Positions 18,221-28,157 are shown, numbered from the stretch's first letter. The stretch: 64,000 nucleotides of DNA from Pseudomonas fluorescens (GCF_002837185.1 NZ_KZ477993.1:62001-126000); one strand, 5' to 3'. Translations and numbers: made by a program. The notes: generated by a model from the sequence alone, not told the origin.

Positions 18221-19573
18221 TCAGTGTCGGTAGGTCGAGCCGGTGTGTTGTTCGGGTAGGCGAGCGGAGCCGTGGAAGACTTTTTCGCGCAGCGTGCCCT
18301 GCTCATACTCAGTCTTGTACGAGCCGCGTCGTTGTAATTCCGGTATCACCCAGTCGATGAAATCCACGTAGCTTTCCGGCGTGACGATGCGCGTCAGGTT
18401 GAAACCATCAAGCCCGGTTTCGCTGATCCAGGATTCCAGCTCATCCGCAACCTGCTCAGGCGAGCCCACCAGCGTGATATAGCGCCCGCCGAGGGCGTGC
18501 TGCTCCAGCAATTTGCGCCGGGTCCAGTCGTTGTTCTGCAGGTTTTTGGTGGCCGACTGGATCGCATTGCTCTTCACATACTGGATCGGCTCGTCCAGTT
18601 CGTACTCGGAAAAATCGATTGCCGTGGACGCCGCAAAGTGCGCCACGCCGGCCTCGGCGCTGGCATAGCTGAGGTACTCGGCGTGCTTGGCCCAGGCCAG
18701 TTCTTCGGTCGCGCCGACGATGACGTTGAGGCCCATGAACACTTTGATGTCATGCGGATTACGCCCGGCCGCCACTGCGCTGGCACGCACCTTGTCCACC
18801 TGGATCCTGGTCGAGGCCTTGTTCTGCCCGCTGATGAATACGCACTCGGCATGACGTCCGGCGAACTGCAGGCCGCGGTCCGAACTGCCGGCCTGGAACA
18901 GCACCGGCGTGCGCTGCGGCGAGGGTTCGCACAGGTGATAACCCTGGACCTGGTAGAACTCGCCGTGATGCTCGACCTTGTGCACCTTGGCTGGCTGCGC
19001 ATACACCCGCGCCTTGGGATCGTTGACGACCGCGTCATCTTCCCAGCTGCCTTCCCAGAGCTTGTACAGCACCTGCAGGTATTCATCGGCCTGGTCGTAG
19101 CGGCGATCATGCTCGACTTGTTCGTTCAGGCCCATGGCCTTGGCGGCGCTGTCGAGGTAGCCGGTGACGATGTTCCAACCCACTCGGCCGCGGCTCAGGT
19201 GGTCGAGGGTGGACATGCGCCGGGCGAACAGATAGGGCGGCTCGTAGGTCAGGTTGGCGGTGAGGCCGAAGCCGAGGTTGCGGGTGACGGCCGCCATGGC
19301 CGAGACCAGCAGGAGCGGGTCGTTGACCGGCAACTGGATCGATTCCCTGAGCGGCACGTCGACAGACTTCTGGTACACGTCATACACGCCGACGATATCG
19401 GCGATAAACAAGCCGTCGAACAGCCCGCGCTCCAGGGTTTGCGCCAATTCGGTCCAATACTCGAGGGTCTTGTACTGGGTGGACGTGTCCCGTGGGTGGG
19501 TCCATAAGCCGTGGTTGATGTGCCCGATGCAGTTCATGTTGAACGCATTGAGCAGGATCTTTTTCTTGCTCAT
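18221..19573 (-). CDS. FMN-dependent LLM-class monooxygenase (NtaA/SnaA/DszA family)
   Basis: A 450-residue flavin monooxygenase starting MSKKKILLNAFNMNCIGHI. The family uses FMNH2 from a partner reductase to oxidise organosulfur or related compounds. Typical blocks include WTELAQTLERGLFDGLFIAD, RMSTLDHLSRGRVGWNIVTG and VLFQAGSSDRGL. It starts one base inside the sfnB stop (TGATG) and follows two SfnB-like genes, so the trio is an operon. It likely opens a sulfone, sulfide or sulfonate for sulfite release; the substrate is not readable. Confidence 0.88.
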   Translation of the reverse strand: MSKKKILLNAFNMNCIGHINHGLWTHPRDTSTQYKTLEYWTELAQTLERGLFDGLFIADIVGVYDVYQKSVDVPLRESIQLPVNDPLLLVSAMAAVTRNLGFGLTANLTYEPPYLFARRMSTLDHLSRGRVGWNIVTGYLDSAAKAMGLNEQVEHDRRYDQADEYLQVLYKLWEGSWEDDAVVNDPKARVYAQPAKVHKVEHHGEFYQVQGYHLCEPSPQRTPVLFQAGSSDRGLQFAGRHAECVFISGQNKASTRIQVDKVRASAVAAGRNPHDIKVFMGLNVIVGATEELAWAKHAEYLSYASAEAGVAHFAASTAIDFSEYELDEPIQYVKSNAIQSATKNLQNNDWTRRKLLEQHALGGRYITLVGSPEQVADELESWISETGLDGFNLTRIVTPESYVDFIDWVIPELQRRGSYKTEYEQGTLREKVFHGSARLPEQHTGSTYRH

Positions 19574-20766
19574 CAGATCGTCCCCCGCAGCGGCGGGTTT
19601 TCGGCGTTGAGGTAGTAATTGCCCACGGCGTGATATTTCCAGCGCACCGGGTCGTGCAGGGTGTGAACCCGTGCGTTGCGCCAGTGGCGGTCCAGCCCGT
19701 GCTCGGCCAGGGTCGCCTGGCTGCCGGCCAGTTCGAACAGCGTGCTGCCGGCGGCGAGGGAGATTTCGGTGCTCAGGGCGCGCACTTCGGCGACGGCGAT
19801 GGAGGCGGCCGCGACGGTCTGGGCCGTGCTGTCGGCCTGGGCGCGATCGAGGAATTCGCCCGAGCGCTCCAGCAACGCCTCGGCGGCGTGCAGGCGGATA
19901 CTCAGGTGGCCGAAGCTTTTCAAGGTCAACGGGTCATCGGTGGCCTTGTCGCTGCCTGAGTCGATCCAGGGGCGGGTCTTGGTGCGCACAAAATGCAGCG
20001 CATCTTCGAAGGCGGCGCGGGCGATGCCGGTGTCGATGGCGGCGTGAAGAATCTGCGCCAGGGGGCCGACGGTGGTCGGGCGTTCGAAGGCGCTCTGGAA
20101 CGGGATCACGTCCCGGGCGTCCACCCAGACGTTGTCGAACACCACAGAACCGCTGCCCGTGGTGCGCTGGCCAAAGCCGCTCCAGTCGTCGATCACCGTC
20201 AGGCCGGCGCTGTCGCGGGGCACGAAGGCCAGTTGCTGGACACCGTGTTCATCCACCACCGACGTGGGGATGCGCTGGGCATAGATCGCGCCGGTGGCGT
20301 AGAACTTGCGCCCGCTGATGCGAAAACCCTCGCCGTCGCGGCTGAGGCGGGTGACGCGGTCGTGGGCGGTCTTGGTGCCCAGTTCCGCCAAAGCGTTGCC
20401 ATAGCGCTGGCCGGCCAGCACTTCTGCGTACAGGCGCTGCTGTTGTTCGGGGTTGCCGTTGACGCGCAGCACTTCAAGGGCATAGAAATGGTTTTGCGGA
20501 ATCTGGCCCAGGGAGGCGTCGGCCTGGGCAATCAGCGCAATGACCTTGGCCAGGGTGACGTTGGACACGCCGGCACCGCCGTAGGCCTTGGGCACGCTGA
20601 TGCCCCACAGGCCGGAGCGGGAAAAGACATCCAGCTCGGGCAACGGCAGGCGGCGTTCGCGGTCGCGTTGGGCGCTGTCGCGGCGCAGGTCTTCGGCCAG
20701 GTCGCTGGCGACAATAAGGGCTTGTTCATCGCTGGTAATGACCGCGACGTGATTGGAAAGCGTCAT
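19573..20766 (-). CDS. sfnB: SfnB-family sulfur-acquisition flavoprotein 1
   Basis: A 397-residue acyl-CoA-dehydrogenase-fold flavoprotein of the SfnB/DszC group. SVPKAYGGAGVSNVTLAKVI and the IPQNHF motif are diagnostic of the group. It contains DDWSGFGQRTTGSGSVVFD in the mid domain and a C-terminal helical bundle ending RVHTLHDPVRWKYHAVG. The gene lies 39 nt downstream of a paralogue. Such enzymes use reduced flavin to oxidise sulfur compounds, with the LLM monooxygenase as partner. Confidence 0.9.
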   Translation of the reverse strand: MTLSNHVAVITSDEQALIVASDLAEDLRRDSAQRDRERRLPLPELDVFSRSGLWGISVPKAYGGAGVSNVTLAKVIALIAQADASLGQIPQNHFYALEVLRVNGNPEQQQRLYAEVLAGQRYGNALAELGTKTAHDRVTRLSRDGEGFRISGRKFYATGAIYAQRIPTSVVDEHGVQQLAFVPRDSAGLTVIDDWSGFGQRTTGSGSVVFDNVWVDARDVIPFQSAFERPTTVGPLAQILHAAIDTGIARAAFEDALHFVRTKTRPWIDSGSDKATDDPLTLKSFGHLSIRLHAAEALLERSGEFLDRAQADSTAQTVAAASIAVAEVRALSTEISLAAGSTLFELAGSQATLAEHGLDRHWRNARVHTLHDPVRWKYHAVGNYYLNAENPPLRGTI

Positions 20767-20805
20767 GTGTTCTCCAGAAGCTCGTGGAAAAAGTGTTCTG
20801 GGCGG

Positions 20806-22047
20806 TCAGATCCAGGAATGTCGAGCCGGCAACGTGCCGTTCAAGCGGTACGCACCGATGGCGTGATACTTCCAGCGCACCGGGTCATGCAGCGTGTGGA
20901 CCCGCGCATTGCGCCAGTGCCGGTCAAGGTTGAATTCGGCGAGGGTGGCGCGGCTGCCGGCCAACTCGAAGAGCTTTTCGCTGACCAGCAATGACACCTC
21001 GGTGGTGAGGACCTTGGCCTCGGCGACTGCGATCGACGCGCGCGCGGCGGACTGCGCGGTGATCGGTGCGGCGCTGACCTGGTCCAGTACCTGGCCGGCC
21101 TTGCGCAGCAGCGCCTGCGCGGCATGCAGCTCAATCTTCAACTTGCCGATATCGGCGATGACATACAGGTCGTCGCTGGCCCGTTCGACCTTGGCATCGA
21201 TCCAGGGGCGTGAACGTTCACGGACAAAGGCGATGGTGTCTTCCAGGGCGCCCTGGGCGATGCCGGCGTCGATGGCGGCCTGGATCAGTTGCGATACGGC
21301 ACCCTGGATATTCGGGCTTTCGCCCAGGCGCCAGTTGTCCACCACCCACTGCGCGTCCACCGGTACCCGGTCGAGCAGTACGGTGCCGCTGGCGGTGGTG
21401 CGTTGGCCAAAGCCCGACCAGTCATCCACGATGCGCAGCCCCTCGCTGCCACGGCGCACAAACGCCATGACTTGCTTGCCGTCCTCATTGAGGGCCTTGA
21501 TGGCCACCCAATGGGCGAACAGTGCGCCGGTGGAGTAGAACTTCTGGCCGCTGACCACATAGCCGTCGCCCTCGGCGGTGATCCGTGCCTTGAGTTCCAG
21601 GGTGTTTTTCGTGCCGCGTTCCGGGCCGCCATTGCCGATGCGCCAACCCTCGAGCACGCTTTGGAACAGGTGTTTTTTCTGGCGCTCGCTGGCGGTGCTC
21701 TGCAGCAGGTGCAGGATGCCGAAATGGTTCTGCGGGATTTGCCCGAGAGCCGGGTCGGCCGCGCTGATGATGGCGAAGACCTCGGCCAGGGTCACGAACG
21801 AAACCTGTGGACCGCCGTATTCTCGGGGAATGGAAATACTGCCCAACCCGCTGCGGGTGAACTGTTCGATCTGCGCCCATGGCAATTGCCGTTGCTGGTC
21901 GCGCCTGGCGGCTTGCAGGCGCGCGGCGTCAGCCAGTTCATGGGCGGCGCTCAACGCCTGGGCGTCGTTGCGCAGCACGGTGGCCGGCAACAACAGTGGT
22001 GCCACGTCCAGATCACTCTGGGGGGGTGTTAGAGCCAAATTAGACAT
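20806..22047 (-). CDS. SfnB-family sulfur-acquisition flavoprotein 2
   Basis: A 413-residue paralogue of the following gene, sharing SIPREYGGPQVSFVTLAEV, GQIPQNHFG, DDWSGFGQRTTASGTVLLD and RVHTLHDPVRWKYHAIG. The N-terminal about 30 residues are extra. It is first in the sfnB-sfnB-LLM operon. An AT-rich region with the dyad GTTTATTT/AAATAAAC lies upstream. The two copies are clearly diverged, so they probably have different substrates. Confidence 0.9.
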   Translation of the reverse strand: MSNLALTPPQSDLDVAPLLLPATVLRNDAQALSAAHELADAARLQAARRDQQRQLPWAQIEQFTRSGLGSISIPREYGGPQVSFVTLAEVFAIISAADPALGQIPQNHFGILHLLQSTASERQKKHLFQSVLEGWRIGNGGPERGTKNTLELKARITAEGDGYVVSGQKFYSTGALFAHWVAIKALNEDGKQVMAFVRRGSEGLRIVDDWSGFGQRTTASGTVLLDRVPVDAQWVVDNWRLGESPNIQGAVSQLIQAAIDAGIAQGALEDTIAFVRERSRPWIDAKVERASDDLYVIADIGKLKIELHAAQALLRKAGQVLDQVSAAPITAQSAARASIAVAEAKVLTTEVSLLVSEKLFELAGSRATLAEFNLDRHWRNARVHTLHDPVRWKYHAIGAYRLNGTLPARHSWI

Positions 22048-22185
22048 CAGCGCCGCTCCTTGGCTGCACGTAATGCCCTGGCGTTATGCACCGGGGTAAT
22101 TCTGACCATACCGACCTCGCATTCAATGAAATGAAAACAGAAAATTCAGGAATGTCCGGTGGTCCGGTGCATATACCCTAAGCGT

Positions 22186-22204
22186 GTTTATTTTTTAAAT
22201 AAAC
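22186..22204. promoter_or_regulatory. AT-rich dyad upstream of the sfnB operon
   Basis: GTTTATTT and AAATAAAC form perfect 8-bp arms around TTT, 139 nt before the first sfnB-type start. It could be a regulator site or the minus-strand terminator of the gene at 22235. Confidence 0.35.
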
Positions 22205-22234
22205 TAACTTTTAGGAATATGCATAGAAGGGTCG

Positions 22235-23011
22235 TCACCCCGGTTCGCAGGGGGAGCCGAACGGGCGAGGTTGATACGTGGCCTTGGCCGCGTCCGAGCC
22301 CATGGGAATCCAGGCGGCAATGCGCAAGGTACGGGCCGGTGCCCAGCGCGAATTGTTACCGACGCGATCCAGGATGCAGTACGTCACCTCCAGGCGGCAG
22401 TCGTCACCGCCTTCGATAATGACCGCCGAAGGCACCCAGACCTGAACGGGCATGCCCACGCTCCCGGCCTGGATTTTCGGCAGATCCATGCGTACGTCAC
22501 CCCAGCGCAGCGTGATGGCGTCGCCGCTGGCCATGTTCGCGTAAGGCTCGATGGACAGCGGAATACCGCGTTGCACCTGGCGACTGTTGACGCCGTGGCG
22601 GCGGATGGTCTCGGGCAGGCTGACCGGTGCCAGGTTCTGGTTTTCGTCGCTGTACAGATTCGACGGCTGCCCGCCAGGGTAGTTGGTCTTGACCCGTACC
22701 TGGGTGGTGGCAGAGCGCGCGGGGCCGTGACCGATCTGCATGATCTGGTAGTGAACCCGGGCCGGGCCATCCTGTACAAAGCTTTCCGGCACCCGCAGGT
22801 GGGTCGGGGTACCGATTTTGCCGGCCGTCACCCGGCGTGAAGCGGCAAAGCAGTTGTTCCAGAACAGCTCGATCAGGTCGCCTTCCTCCATGCCGGGGTA
22901 AGGTGCGATGTCGACCTGCAGTTGAGCGGCCGCGTGGGCACTGATGCCGTTTCGAACGGCCTGGGGCAGGGTGGGTGCGGTCAGCATGGCTGGGATAGTA
23001 GTGTGCGTCAT
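22235..23011 (-). CDS. Duplicated-domain protein of unknown function
   Basis: The start at 23011 (MTHTTIPAML) is set by AGGAG 8 nt upstream; an upstream in-frame start at 23071 has no such site. The 258-residue protein contains two tandem copies of one roughly 75-residue domain, at about 33-108 and 152-231. Copy 1 reads PYPGMEEGDLIELFW and copy 2 PYANMASGDAITLRW. Both continue with [IV]G.P....VP and an R-rich end. The domain looks beta-rich and Ig-like. There is no signal peptide or membrane segment. I do not recognise the family with certainty. It sits between the sfnB operon and the tcy operon. Confidence 0.7.
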   Translation of the reverse strand: MTHTTIPAMLTAPTLPQAVRNGISAHAAAQLQVDIAPYPGMEEGDLIELFWNNCFAASRRVTAGKIGTPTHLRVPESFVQDGPARVHYQIMQIGHGPARSATTQVRVKTNYPGGQPSNLYSDENQNLAPVSLPETIRRHGVNSRQVQRGIPLSIEPYANMASGDAITLRWGDVRMDLPKIQAGSVGMPVQVWVPSAVIIEGGDDCRLEVTYCILDRVGNNSRWAPARTLRIAAWIPMGSDAAKATYQPRPFGSPCEPG

Positions 23012-23325
23012 ATGTGATCTCCTTGATGCAGCCAGCAGCAATCGTTCCGGGCCTTGGGCGCGGGTGCGCAAAGGGGCCGAAAGAACGATTCAGTGAGTAG
23101 CCGGGATAGGATCCAATCCTCTGGACGCTAGATAAGAGGGTTGCGCCGGGGGCGTCAATGGCGGCAAAGGGCTAAACGGCGGGTTGGAGTAGATTCAGAA
23201 GGGTCTGACTGGAAGGGGTATTGCAGGAGGGGCCTGGCAGAGTGTTTTACAAGCAGCAGCGGCGATTCTTTGTAGGAACCGCTTCTGTGGCGAGCGAGCG
23301 TGTGCGCCGGCCACAGAAGACCGAT
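23012..23325. other. Intergenic region with near-palindrome and a degenerate REP relic
   Basis: It separates two minus-strand genes and should hold the promoter of the 258-residue protein. GGATAGGATCCAATCC at about 23103 is a near-perfect palindrome. Around 23271-23320 there is a decayed REP-like segment (GTAGGAACCGCTTCTGTGG with GCGAGCGAGC). No ORF here is convincing. Confidence 0.4.
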
Positions 23326-24072
23326 TCAATGGGCGAGAAATTTGCTCAGGAACTGCCGGGTGCGCTCTTCCCTGGGGTTGGCGAACAGCGCCTTGGCTTC
23401 ACCCTGCTCAACGATCACGCCCTTGTCGAAAAAGATCACGCGGTTGGCTACATCCCGGGCAAAGCTCATCTCGTGGGTGACGATCACCATGGTGCGGTTT
23501 TCTTCGGCCAGGCTGCGGATGGTCGCCAGCACTTCACCGACCAGTTCCGGGTCGAGGGCCGAGGTGGGTTCGTCGAACAGAATCACCTCAGGCTCCATGG
23601 CCAGGGCCCGAGCGATCGCCACACGCTGTTGCTGGCCGCCGGACAAGCGCCGTGGATAAGCCGCCTCCTTGCCTGCCAGACCGACCTTGGCCAGTAACTT
23701 GCGACCCAGATCGGTCGCCGCGTCGCGTGGCATCTTCTTGACCACGATCGGGCCTTCGATGACGTTTTCGAGTGCGGTGCGGTGGGGGAACAGGTTGAAG
23801 TTCTGGAATACAAAACCCACGTGCTGGCGCAGACGTCGCACCAGGCTTTGTTGCTGGTTGAGCGGCTTGTTGCTGTCGATTTCGATATCGCCCACCTTGA
23901 TACGGCCGCTGGTGGGTTCTTCGAGAAAATTCAGGCAGCGCAGGAAGGTGGTCTTGCCGGAGCCGCTGGGGCCGATGATGGCCACGACTTCGCCGGCCTT
24001 GACCTCAAGGTCGATGCCGTTGAGCACCACCTGACCGTTGAATTGTTTGGTCAGTTTTTCAACCACGATCAT
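23326..24072 (-). CDS. tcyN: Cystine ABC transporter ATP-binding protein
   Basis: A 248-residue ATPase with Walker [12 protein letters not shown], signature LSGGQQQR, Walker [15 protein letters not shown] and H-loop VTHEMSFA. The basic linker region [20 protein letters not shown] is typical of TcyN/YecC. It is the third gene of a tcyJ-tcyL-tcyN operon, 3 nt after tcyL. The proteins form an importer for L-cystine and D-cysteine-related compounds. Confidence 0.9.
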   Translation of the reverse strand: MIVVEKLTKQFNGQVVLNGIDLEVKAGEVVAIIGPSGSGKTTFLRCLNFLEEPTSGRIKVGDIEIDSNKPLNQQQSLVRRLRQHVGFVFQNFNLFPHRTALENVIEGPIVVKKMPRDAATDLGRKLLAKVGLAGKEAAYPRRLSGGQQQRVAIARALAMEPEVILFDEPTSALDPELVGEVLATIRSLAEENRTMVIVTHEMSFARDVANRVIFFDKGVIVEQGEAKALFANPREERTRQFLSKFLAH

Positions 24073-24075
24073 GCT

Positions 24076-24741
24076 TCAAGACTCCAGGTCATGCCGGTTG
24101 ACCCGGTCTTCCAGACGATTTTGCAGATGCGCCAGGATGCTCGCCAGGATCCAGTAGATCAGGGCGGCGGACAGATACATGGTGAAAATTTCGAAGGTGC
24201 GCGCCGAGACCAGTTGGGCCTGCCGGAACAGCTCTGGCACCTGGATGGTGGCGGCCAGCGCCGTGTCCTTGACCAGCGAAATAAAACTGTTGCCCAGCGG
24301 CGGCAGTGCGGTGCGCATTGCCTGCGGCAGGATGGCGCGGCGCAATGTCTGCGCGCGGGTCATGCCGATGCTCGCGGCGGCTTCCCACTGGCCCCGCTCG
24401 ATGGACGCGATGGCGGCCCGCAGGATTTCACAGGCGTAGGCGGCCATGTTCAGCGAAAAGCCGATCATGGCGGCCGGAATCGGGTCCAGCTCGATACCCA
24501 CTTGCGGCAAGCCGTAGTAGATCAGGAACAACTGCACCAGCAAGGGCGTGCCGCGAAAGAACGACACGTAGACCCGCGCCGTCCAACTCAGCAGCTTGAA
24601 GCGCGACAGGCGCATCAATGCCAGGCCGAAACCCAGCAGCAGGCCGAAGAACATCCCGCCCAGGCTGAGGATCACCGTGTAATACGCGCCCTTGAGCAGA
24701 AAGGGCGCGGAGTCCAGTGCGAGTTGCAAACCTGCTTCCAT
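24076..24741 (-). CDS. tcyL: Cystine ABC transporter permease
   Basis: A 221-residue permease of the polar amino-acid family. The EAA loop is EAAASIGMTRAQTLRRAILPQA. SWTARVYVSFFRGTPLLVQLFLIY is highly typical of TcyL/YecS. The ATG shares one base with the tcyJ stop. A single permease gene implies a homodimeric channel, in contrast to the importer at 2.8-5.7 kb. Confidence 0.91.
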   Translation of the reverse strand: MEAGLQLALDSAPFLLKGAYYTVILSLGGMFFGLLLGFGLALMRLSRFKLLSWTARVYVSFFRGTPLLVQLFLIYYGLPQVGIELDPIPAAMIGFSLNMAAYACEILRAAIASIERGQWEAAASIGMTRAQTLRRAILPQAMRTALPPLGNSFISLVKDTALAATIQVPELFRQAQLVSARTFEIFTMYLSAALIYWILASILAHLQNRLEDRVNRHDLES

Positions 24742-25535
24742 TATTGAGTGACGTCAGCGTTGAAGTACTTCTCGGACAGCTTCTTCAAGGTGCCGTCGGC
24801 GCGCAGCTTGTCGAGGGCCTTGTTCACCGCGTCGAGCAGCTCGGGTTCGCCTTTGCGCAGGGCAATACCCGATTCCTGGCGAGAGAACGCCTCGCCCGCA
24901 GCGGCGGTGTCCTTGGCTTTTTTGGCGTATTCCAGAGCGGCCAGGCGGTCGATCAGGATCGCGTCGATGCGGCCGATGCGCAGGTCCTGGAATTTGGTCG
25001 GGTCGTCGTTGTAGGTCTTGATGATGGCTTTGGGTTGGTTGTCCTTGAGCCATTGTTCGTAGTTGGTGCCCAGGCCCACACCGACTTTCTTGTCGGCCAG
25101 GTCGCCGGCGGTCTTGATGGTGTCGACGTTCTTCTCAAGGGTCAGCGCCTGGATACCGGAGATGGTGTAGGGCTTGGAGAAGTCATACTTCTTTTTGCGC
25201 TCTTCGGAGATCGTCACCTGGTTGACCACGGCGTCCAGGCGCTTGGAATCGAGGGCGGCGAGGATGCCGTCCCATGGCGTGGCCTGCAGCTTGACCTTGA
25301 CGCCCAGCTCCTTGGCCAGCGCCTCGGACAGCTCCACCTCGAAGCCGCTGAGCTTGCCGCTTTCATCGACAAAGCTGAACGGTGGATAGGTGCCTTCCAG
25401 GCCGATCTTGATCTCGCCGGCTTTCTTGATGGCGTCCAGTTGTTCGCCGGCAACCGCCTGGCCGAGCATGCCTGCGCCGAGCGCCAGGCCCAATGTGCCG
25501 ACCAGCAATGTGCGACGCAATACAGAAATAGTCAT
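24741..25535 (-). CDS. tcyJ: Cystine-binding periplasmic protein
   Basis: A 264-residue family 3 solute-binding protein with a signal peptide cleaved near AVAGE. GEIKIGLEGTYPPFSFVDE opens the mature protein, and SEERKKKYDFSKPYTISG is a TcyJ/FliY landmark. AGGGG lies 7 nt before the start. It begins the tcyJ-tcyL-tcyN operon, behind a 7-7-7 dyad in the upstream region, and lies just after dcyD in the same direction. Confidence 0.92.
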   Translation of the reverse strand: MTISVLRRTLLVGTLGLALGAGMLGQAVAGEQLDAIKKAGEIKIGLEGTYPPFSFVDESGKLSGFEVELSEALAKELGVKVKLQATPWDGILAALDSKRLDAVVNQVTISEERKKKYDFSKPYTISGIQALTLEKNVDTIKTAGDLADKKVGVGLGTNYEQWLKDNQPKAIIKTYNDDPTKFQDLRIGRIDAILIDRLAALEYAKKAKDTAAAGEAFSRQESGIALRKGEPELLDAVNKALDKLRADGTLKKLSEKYFNADVTQ

Positions 25536-25677
25536 GAAGAGCCCCTATGGTTTTTTATGGTGAGCGAAGCCGGTGACGCAGTAGCCGTATCCTGCCTTAA
25601 AGCGAGAACCGCGTCTTCGCCTGCGGCGCGATGATAAGGCGGGTTTTTAAGACTTGAAAATAATAAAAATACAACTT

Positions 25678-25698
25678 CATATTCTATTTTTGAATATG
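25678..25698. promoter_or_regulatory. Dyad upstream of tcyJ
   Basis: CATATTC and GAATATG, 7-bp arms around a 7-bp AT spacer, in a strongly AT-rich region 143 nt before tcyJ. It contains T-N11-A, the core spacing of LysR-type sites, so a CysB-like regulator is plausible. Confidence 0.45.
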
Positions 25699-25710
25699 CA
25701 AGAGGTCCGA

Positions 25711-25800
25711 TGTGGGAGGGGGCTTGCCCCCGATGGCGCAGTGTCAGTCAATTCATCTGTGCCTGACCCGCCGCTATCGGGGGCAAGCCCCCTCCCACAG
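25711..25800. repeat. REPIN
   Basis: Inverted REP pair with intact GTGGGAGGGGGCTTGCCCCC at left and its complement at right, just past the dcyD stop and upstream of the tcyJ promoter. Confidence 0.92.
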
Positions 25801-25815
25801 TCAGTCCGCATTCAA

Positions 25816-26811
25816 TCAGCTGAATACTGAGTCATAGGCAAACAGCGCCGGTGCCCCGCCCGTATGCAGGAAAATAATCGGACCGTCCCCGAACCGCTGA
25901 CGCCCGATGCCGTCCAGCAAGCCTGCCATGGCCTTGCCGGTGTAGACCGGGTCGAGCAACAGACCTTCCTGGCTGGCCAAAAGTTTGATCGCCGACAACG
26001 TGCCCGCGTTCGGTTCGCCATAACGCGGGCCGAAGTATTCGTCCCACAGGATCACTTTGAATGCCTCGGGCACCGCCACGCCGAGCAGCTCGGCGGTACG
26101 CTCGGCCAGGCCCAGGACTTTCGGGCGCTGGGCTTCGTCGGTGCGCGACACGGTGACGCCAATCACTGGCAGGTTCGGCAGCGCTTCGCTCAGCGCCAGC
26201 GCAAGGCCGCTGTGAGTGCCTGCGCTGCCGGAGGCCAGTACCACCGCCGCACAGTCGAGGCCGCTGTCTTTGATCTGTGCTGCCAGCTCCAGGCCTGCAC
26301 GCACATAACCCAGCGCGCCGAGGGCATTCGAGCCGCCGATAGGCACCAGATAGGGCTTCTTGCCGTTGCTGCGCAGGCGGTCGGCGAGGGCGTTGAGCTG
26401 GTCGTCGGCATTATCGAGGTTCTCGACCCGCTCCACCTTGGCGTCGAACAGTTCGAGCAACAGACGGTTGCCGTTGCCCAGGTAGTTGGGGTCGTCAGTG
26501 CCGGTAGGGTTTTCCAGCAGGGCGACGCAGCCCAGGCCGAGCCTGGCGGCCAGTGCGGCGGTCTGGCGCACATGGTTGGACTGGATAGCGCCGGCGGTGA
26601 CCAGGGTGTCGGCGCCCTGGGCGATGGCGTCGGCGGCCAGGTATTCAAGTTTGCGCAATTTGTTGCCACCCATGGCCAGCGGGGTGGTGTCATCGCGCTT
26701 GACGTAGATGTCCCTGCCCAACCAGGCCGACAGCCGCTCGAGTTTTTCCAGGGCGGTGACGCCGCCCAACAGGTCCAGACGGTTAAAGCGGTCAAGTTGT
26801 TGTCTGATCAT
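25816..26811 (-). CDS. dcyD: D-cysteine desulfhydrase
   Basis: A 331-residue PLP enzyme of the ACC-deaminase-like fold, converting D-cysteine to pyruvate, ammonia and sulfide. [11 protein letters not shown] places the PLP lysine at residue 51, as in E. coli Dcy[13 protein letters not shown] and [12 protein letters not shown] form the phosphate and substrate sites. The longer open frame to 26856 has no ribosome site; [10 protein letters not shown] at 26811 fits the family. Proximity to the cystine importer is the same association as in E. coli. Confidence 0.92.
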   Translation of the reverse strand: MIRQQLDRFNRLDLLGGVTALEKLERLSAWLGRDIYVKRDDTTPLAMGGNKLRKLEYLAADAIAQGADTLVTAGAIQSNHVRQTAALAARLGLGCVALLENPTGTDDPNYLGNGNRLLLELFDAKVERVENLDNADDQLNALADRLRSNGKKPYLVPIGGSNALGALGYVRAGLELAAQIKDSGLDCAAVVLASGSAGTHSGLALALSEALPNLPVIGVTVSRTDEAQRPKVLGLAERTAELLGVAVPEAFKVILWDEYFGPRYGEPNAGTLSAIKLLASQEGLLLDPVYTGKAMAGLLDGIGRQRFGDGPIIFLHTGGAPALFAYDSVFS

Positions 26812-26977
26812 GGCTACGCACGGTGGCTGAGTAATCGGACGACTATAGGCAGGCACTTTTCATCGGGCAACGGCAAATCGCTTATGTCGGAAGGTTCTTA
26901 GCCTCATACCATTGGTTCTTAAGGGTTGCCGGGGCGCATACCGTAAAGTGATGGCCATTTCGTCAGGAGTGAATACC

Positions 26978-27904
26978 GTGAGTGAGCGTTCCAGCCATTG
27001 GCAATTGCAGACCATCGTCAGCCAACTGCGCAGCGCCCGGGACCAGTGGCGAACGCGCAACGGTCGCTTGAGCGGCGAGCATGGTGGTCGCGAATTACCG
27101 TCCCGCGAGGCCGTGGCGCAGATTCTCGAAGCGTTGTGCGGTGCACTGTTCCCGATGCGGCTGGGCCCGGTGGACCTGCGCGAAGAAAGTGAAGACTTTT
27201 ACGTCGGGCATACCCTTGACGTCGCCCTCAACGCTCTGCTTGCCCAGGCCCGGCTGGAGCTGCGCTACGCCGCGCGTCAGGGCGGCCAGGATGACAGCCA
27301 GGTCGACGCCCATGCCATTCGCCTGATCCAGGATTTCGCCCTGGCATTGCCTGCCTTGCGCAGCCTGCTGGACACCGACGTACTGGCCGCCTACCACGGT
27401 GACCCGGCCGCGCGCAGCGTGGATGAGGTGCTGCTGTGCTACCCCGGCATCCTGGCGGTGATTCACCACCGCCTGGCCCACCACCTGTACCGCGCCGGTT
27501 TGCCGTTGTTGGCGCGGATCAGCGCGGAAATCGCCCACTCGGCTACCGGAATCGATATCCACCCCGGCGCGCAGATCGGCCCGAGTTTCTTTATCGACCA
27601 CGGGACCGGTGTGGTGATTGGCGAGACGGCGATCATTGGTGAGCGGGTGCGCATCTACCAGGCCGTGACGCTGGGTGCCAAGCGCTTCCCGGCGGATGAG
27701 GATGGGCAGTTGCAAAAAGGACACCCGCGTCATCCTATTGTTGAGGATGACGTGGTGATTTACGCCGGCGCCACGATCCTGGGGCGGATTACCATCGGCA
27801 AGGGTTCGACCATCGGCGGCAACGTATGGCTGACCCGCAACGTGCCGGCGGGGGCAAATATTACCCAGGCGAATTTGCAGCACGATGATGGGGCGCAGAA
27901 GTAA
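26978..27904 (+). CDS. epsC: Serine O-acetyltransferase, EpsC type
   Basis: A 308-residue acetyltransferase that activates serine for cysteine synthesis. GTG 26978 is chosen because AGGAG lies 8 nt upstream; the ATG at 26951 has none as good. The N-terminal about 150 residues are helical. They are followed by hexapeptide repeats forming a left-handed beta helix (IDIHPGAQIGPSFFIDHGTG, GERVRIYQAVTLGA). HRLAHHLYRAG is a strong EpsC landmark. It is divergent from dcyD and followed by a REPIN. Confidence 0.9.
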   Translation: MSERSSHWQLQTIVSQLRSARDQWRTRNGRLSGEHGGRELPSREAVAQILEALCGALFPMRLGPVDLREESEDFYVGHTLDVALNALLAQARLELRYAARQGGQDDSQVDAHAIRLIQDFALALPALRSLLDTDVLAAYHGDPAARSVDEVLLCYPGILAVIHHRLAHHLYRAGLPLLARISAEIAHSATGIDIHPGAQIGPSFFIDHGTGVVIGETAIIGERVRIYQAVTLGAKRFPADEDGQLQKGHPRHPIVEDDVVIYAGATILGRITIGKGSTIGGNVWLTRNVPAGANITQANLQHDDGAQK

Positions 27905-27923
27905 AGCGTCTGCACAAATCCCC

Positions 27924-28013
27924 TGTGGGAGGGGGCTTGCCCCCGATTAGGGTGTGTCAGCTACAGATAAGTTGACTGATCCACCGCTATCGGGGGCAAG
28001 CCCCCTCCCACAT
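27924..28013. repeat. REPIN
   Basis: Intact inverted REP pair directly after epsC. It is the last one before a REPIN-free stretch of about 10 kb. Confidence 0.92.
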
Positions 28014-28157
28014 TTTGATTGCATTCCAGATTCCTACCGGATTTCTCCCTGCTAGCGCTGAACGATTTCCGATCTCCACCCGTCATACCAGTCCTTGAGC
28101 TAGTGTAAGAATTGTCTACCACTCAGCCCCGAAATTAGTCCCAGACCGCCCATTCAT

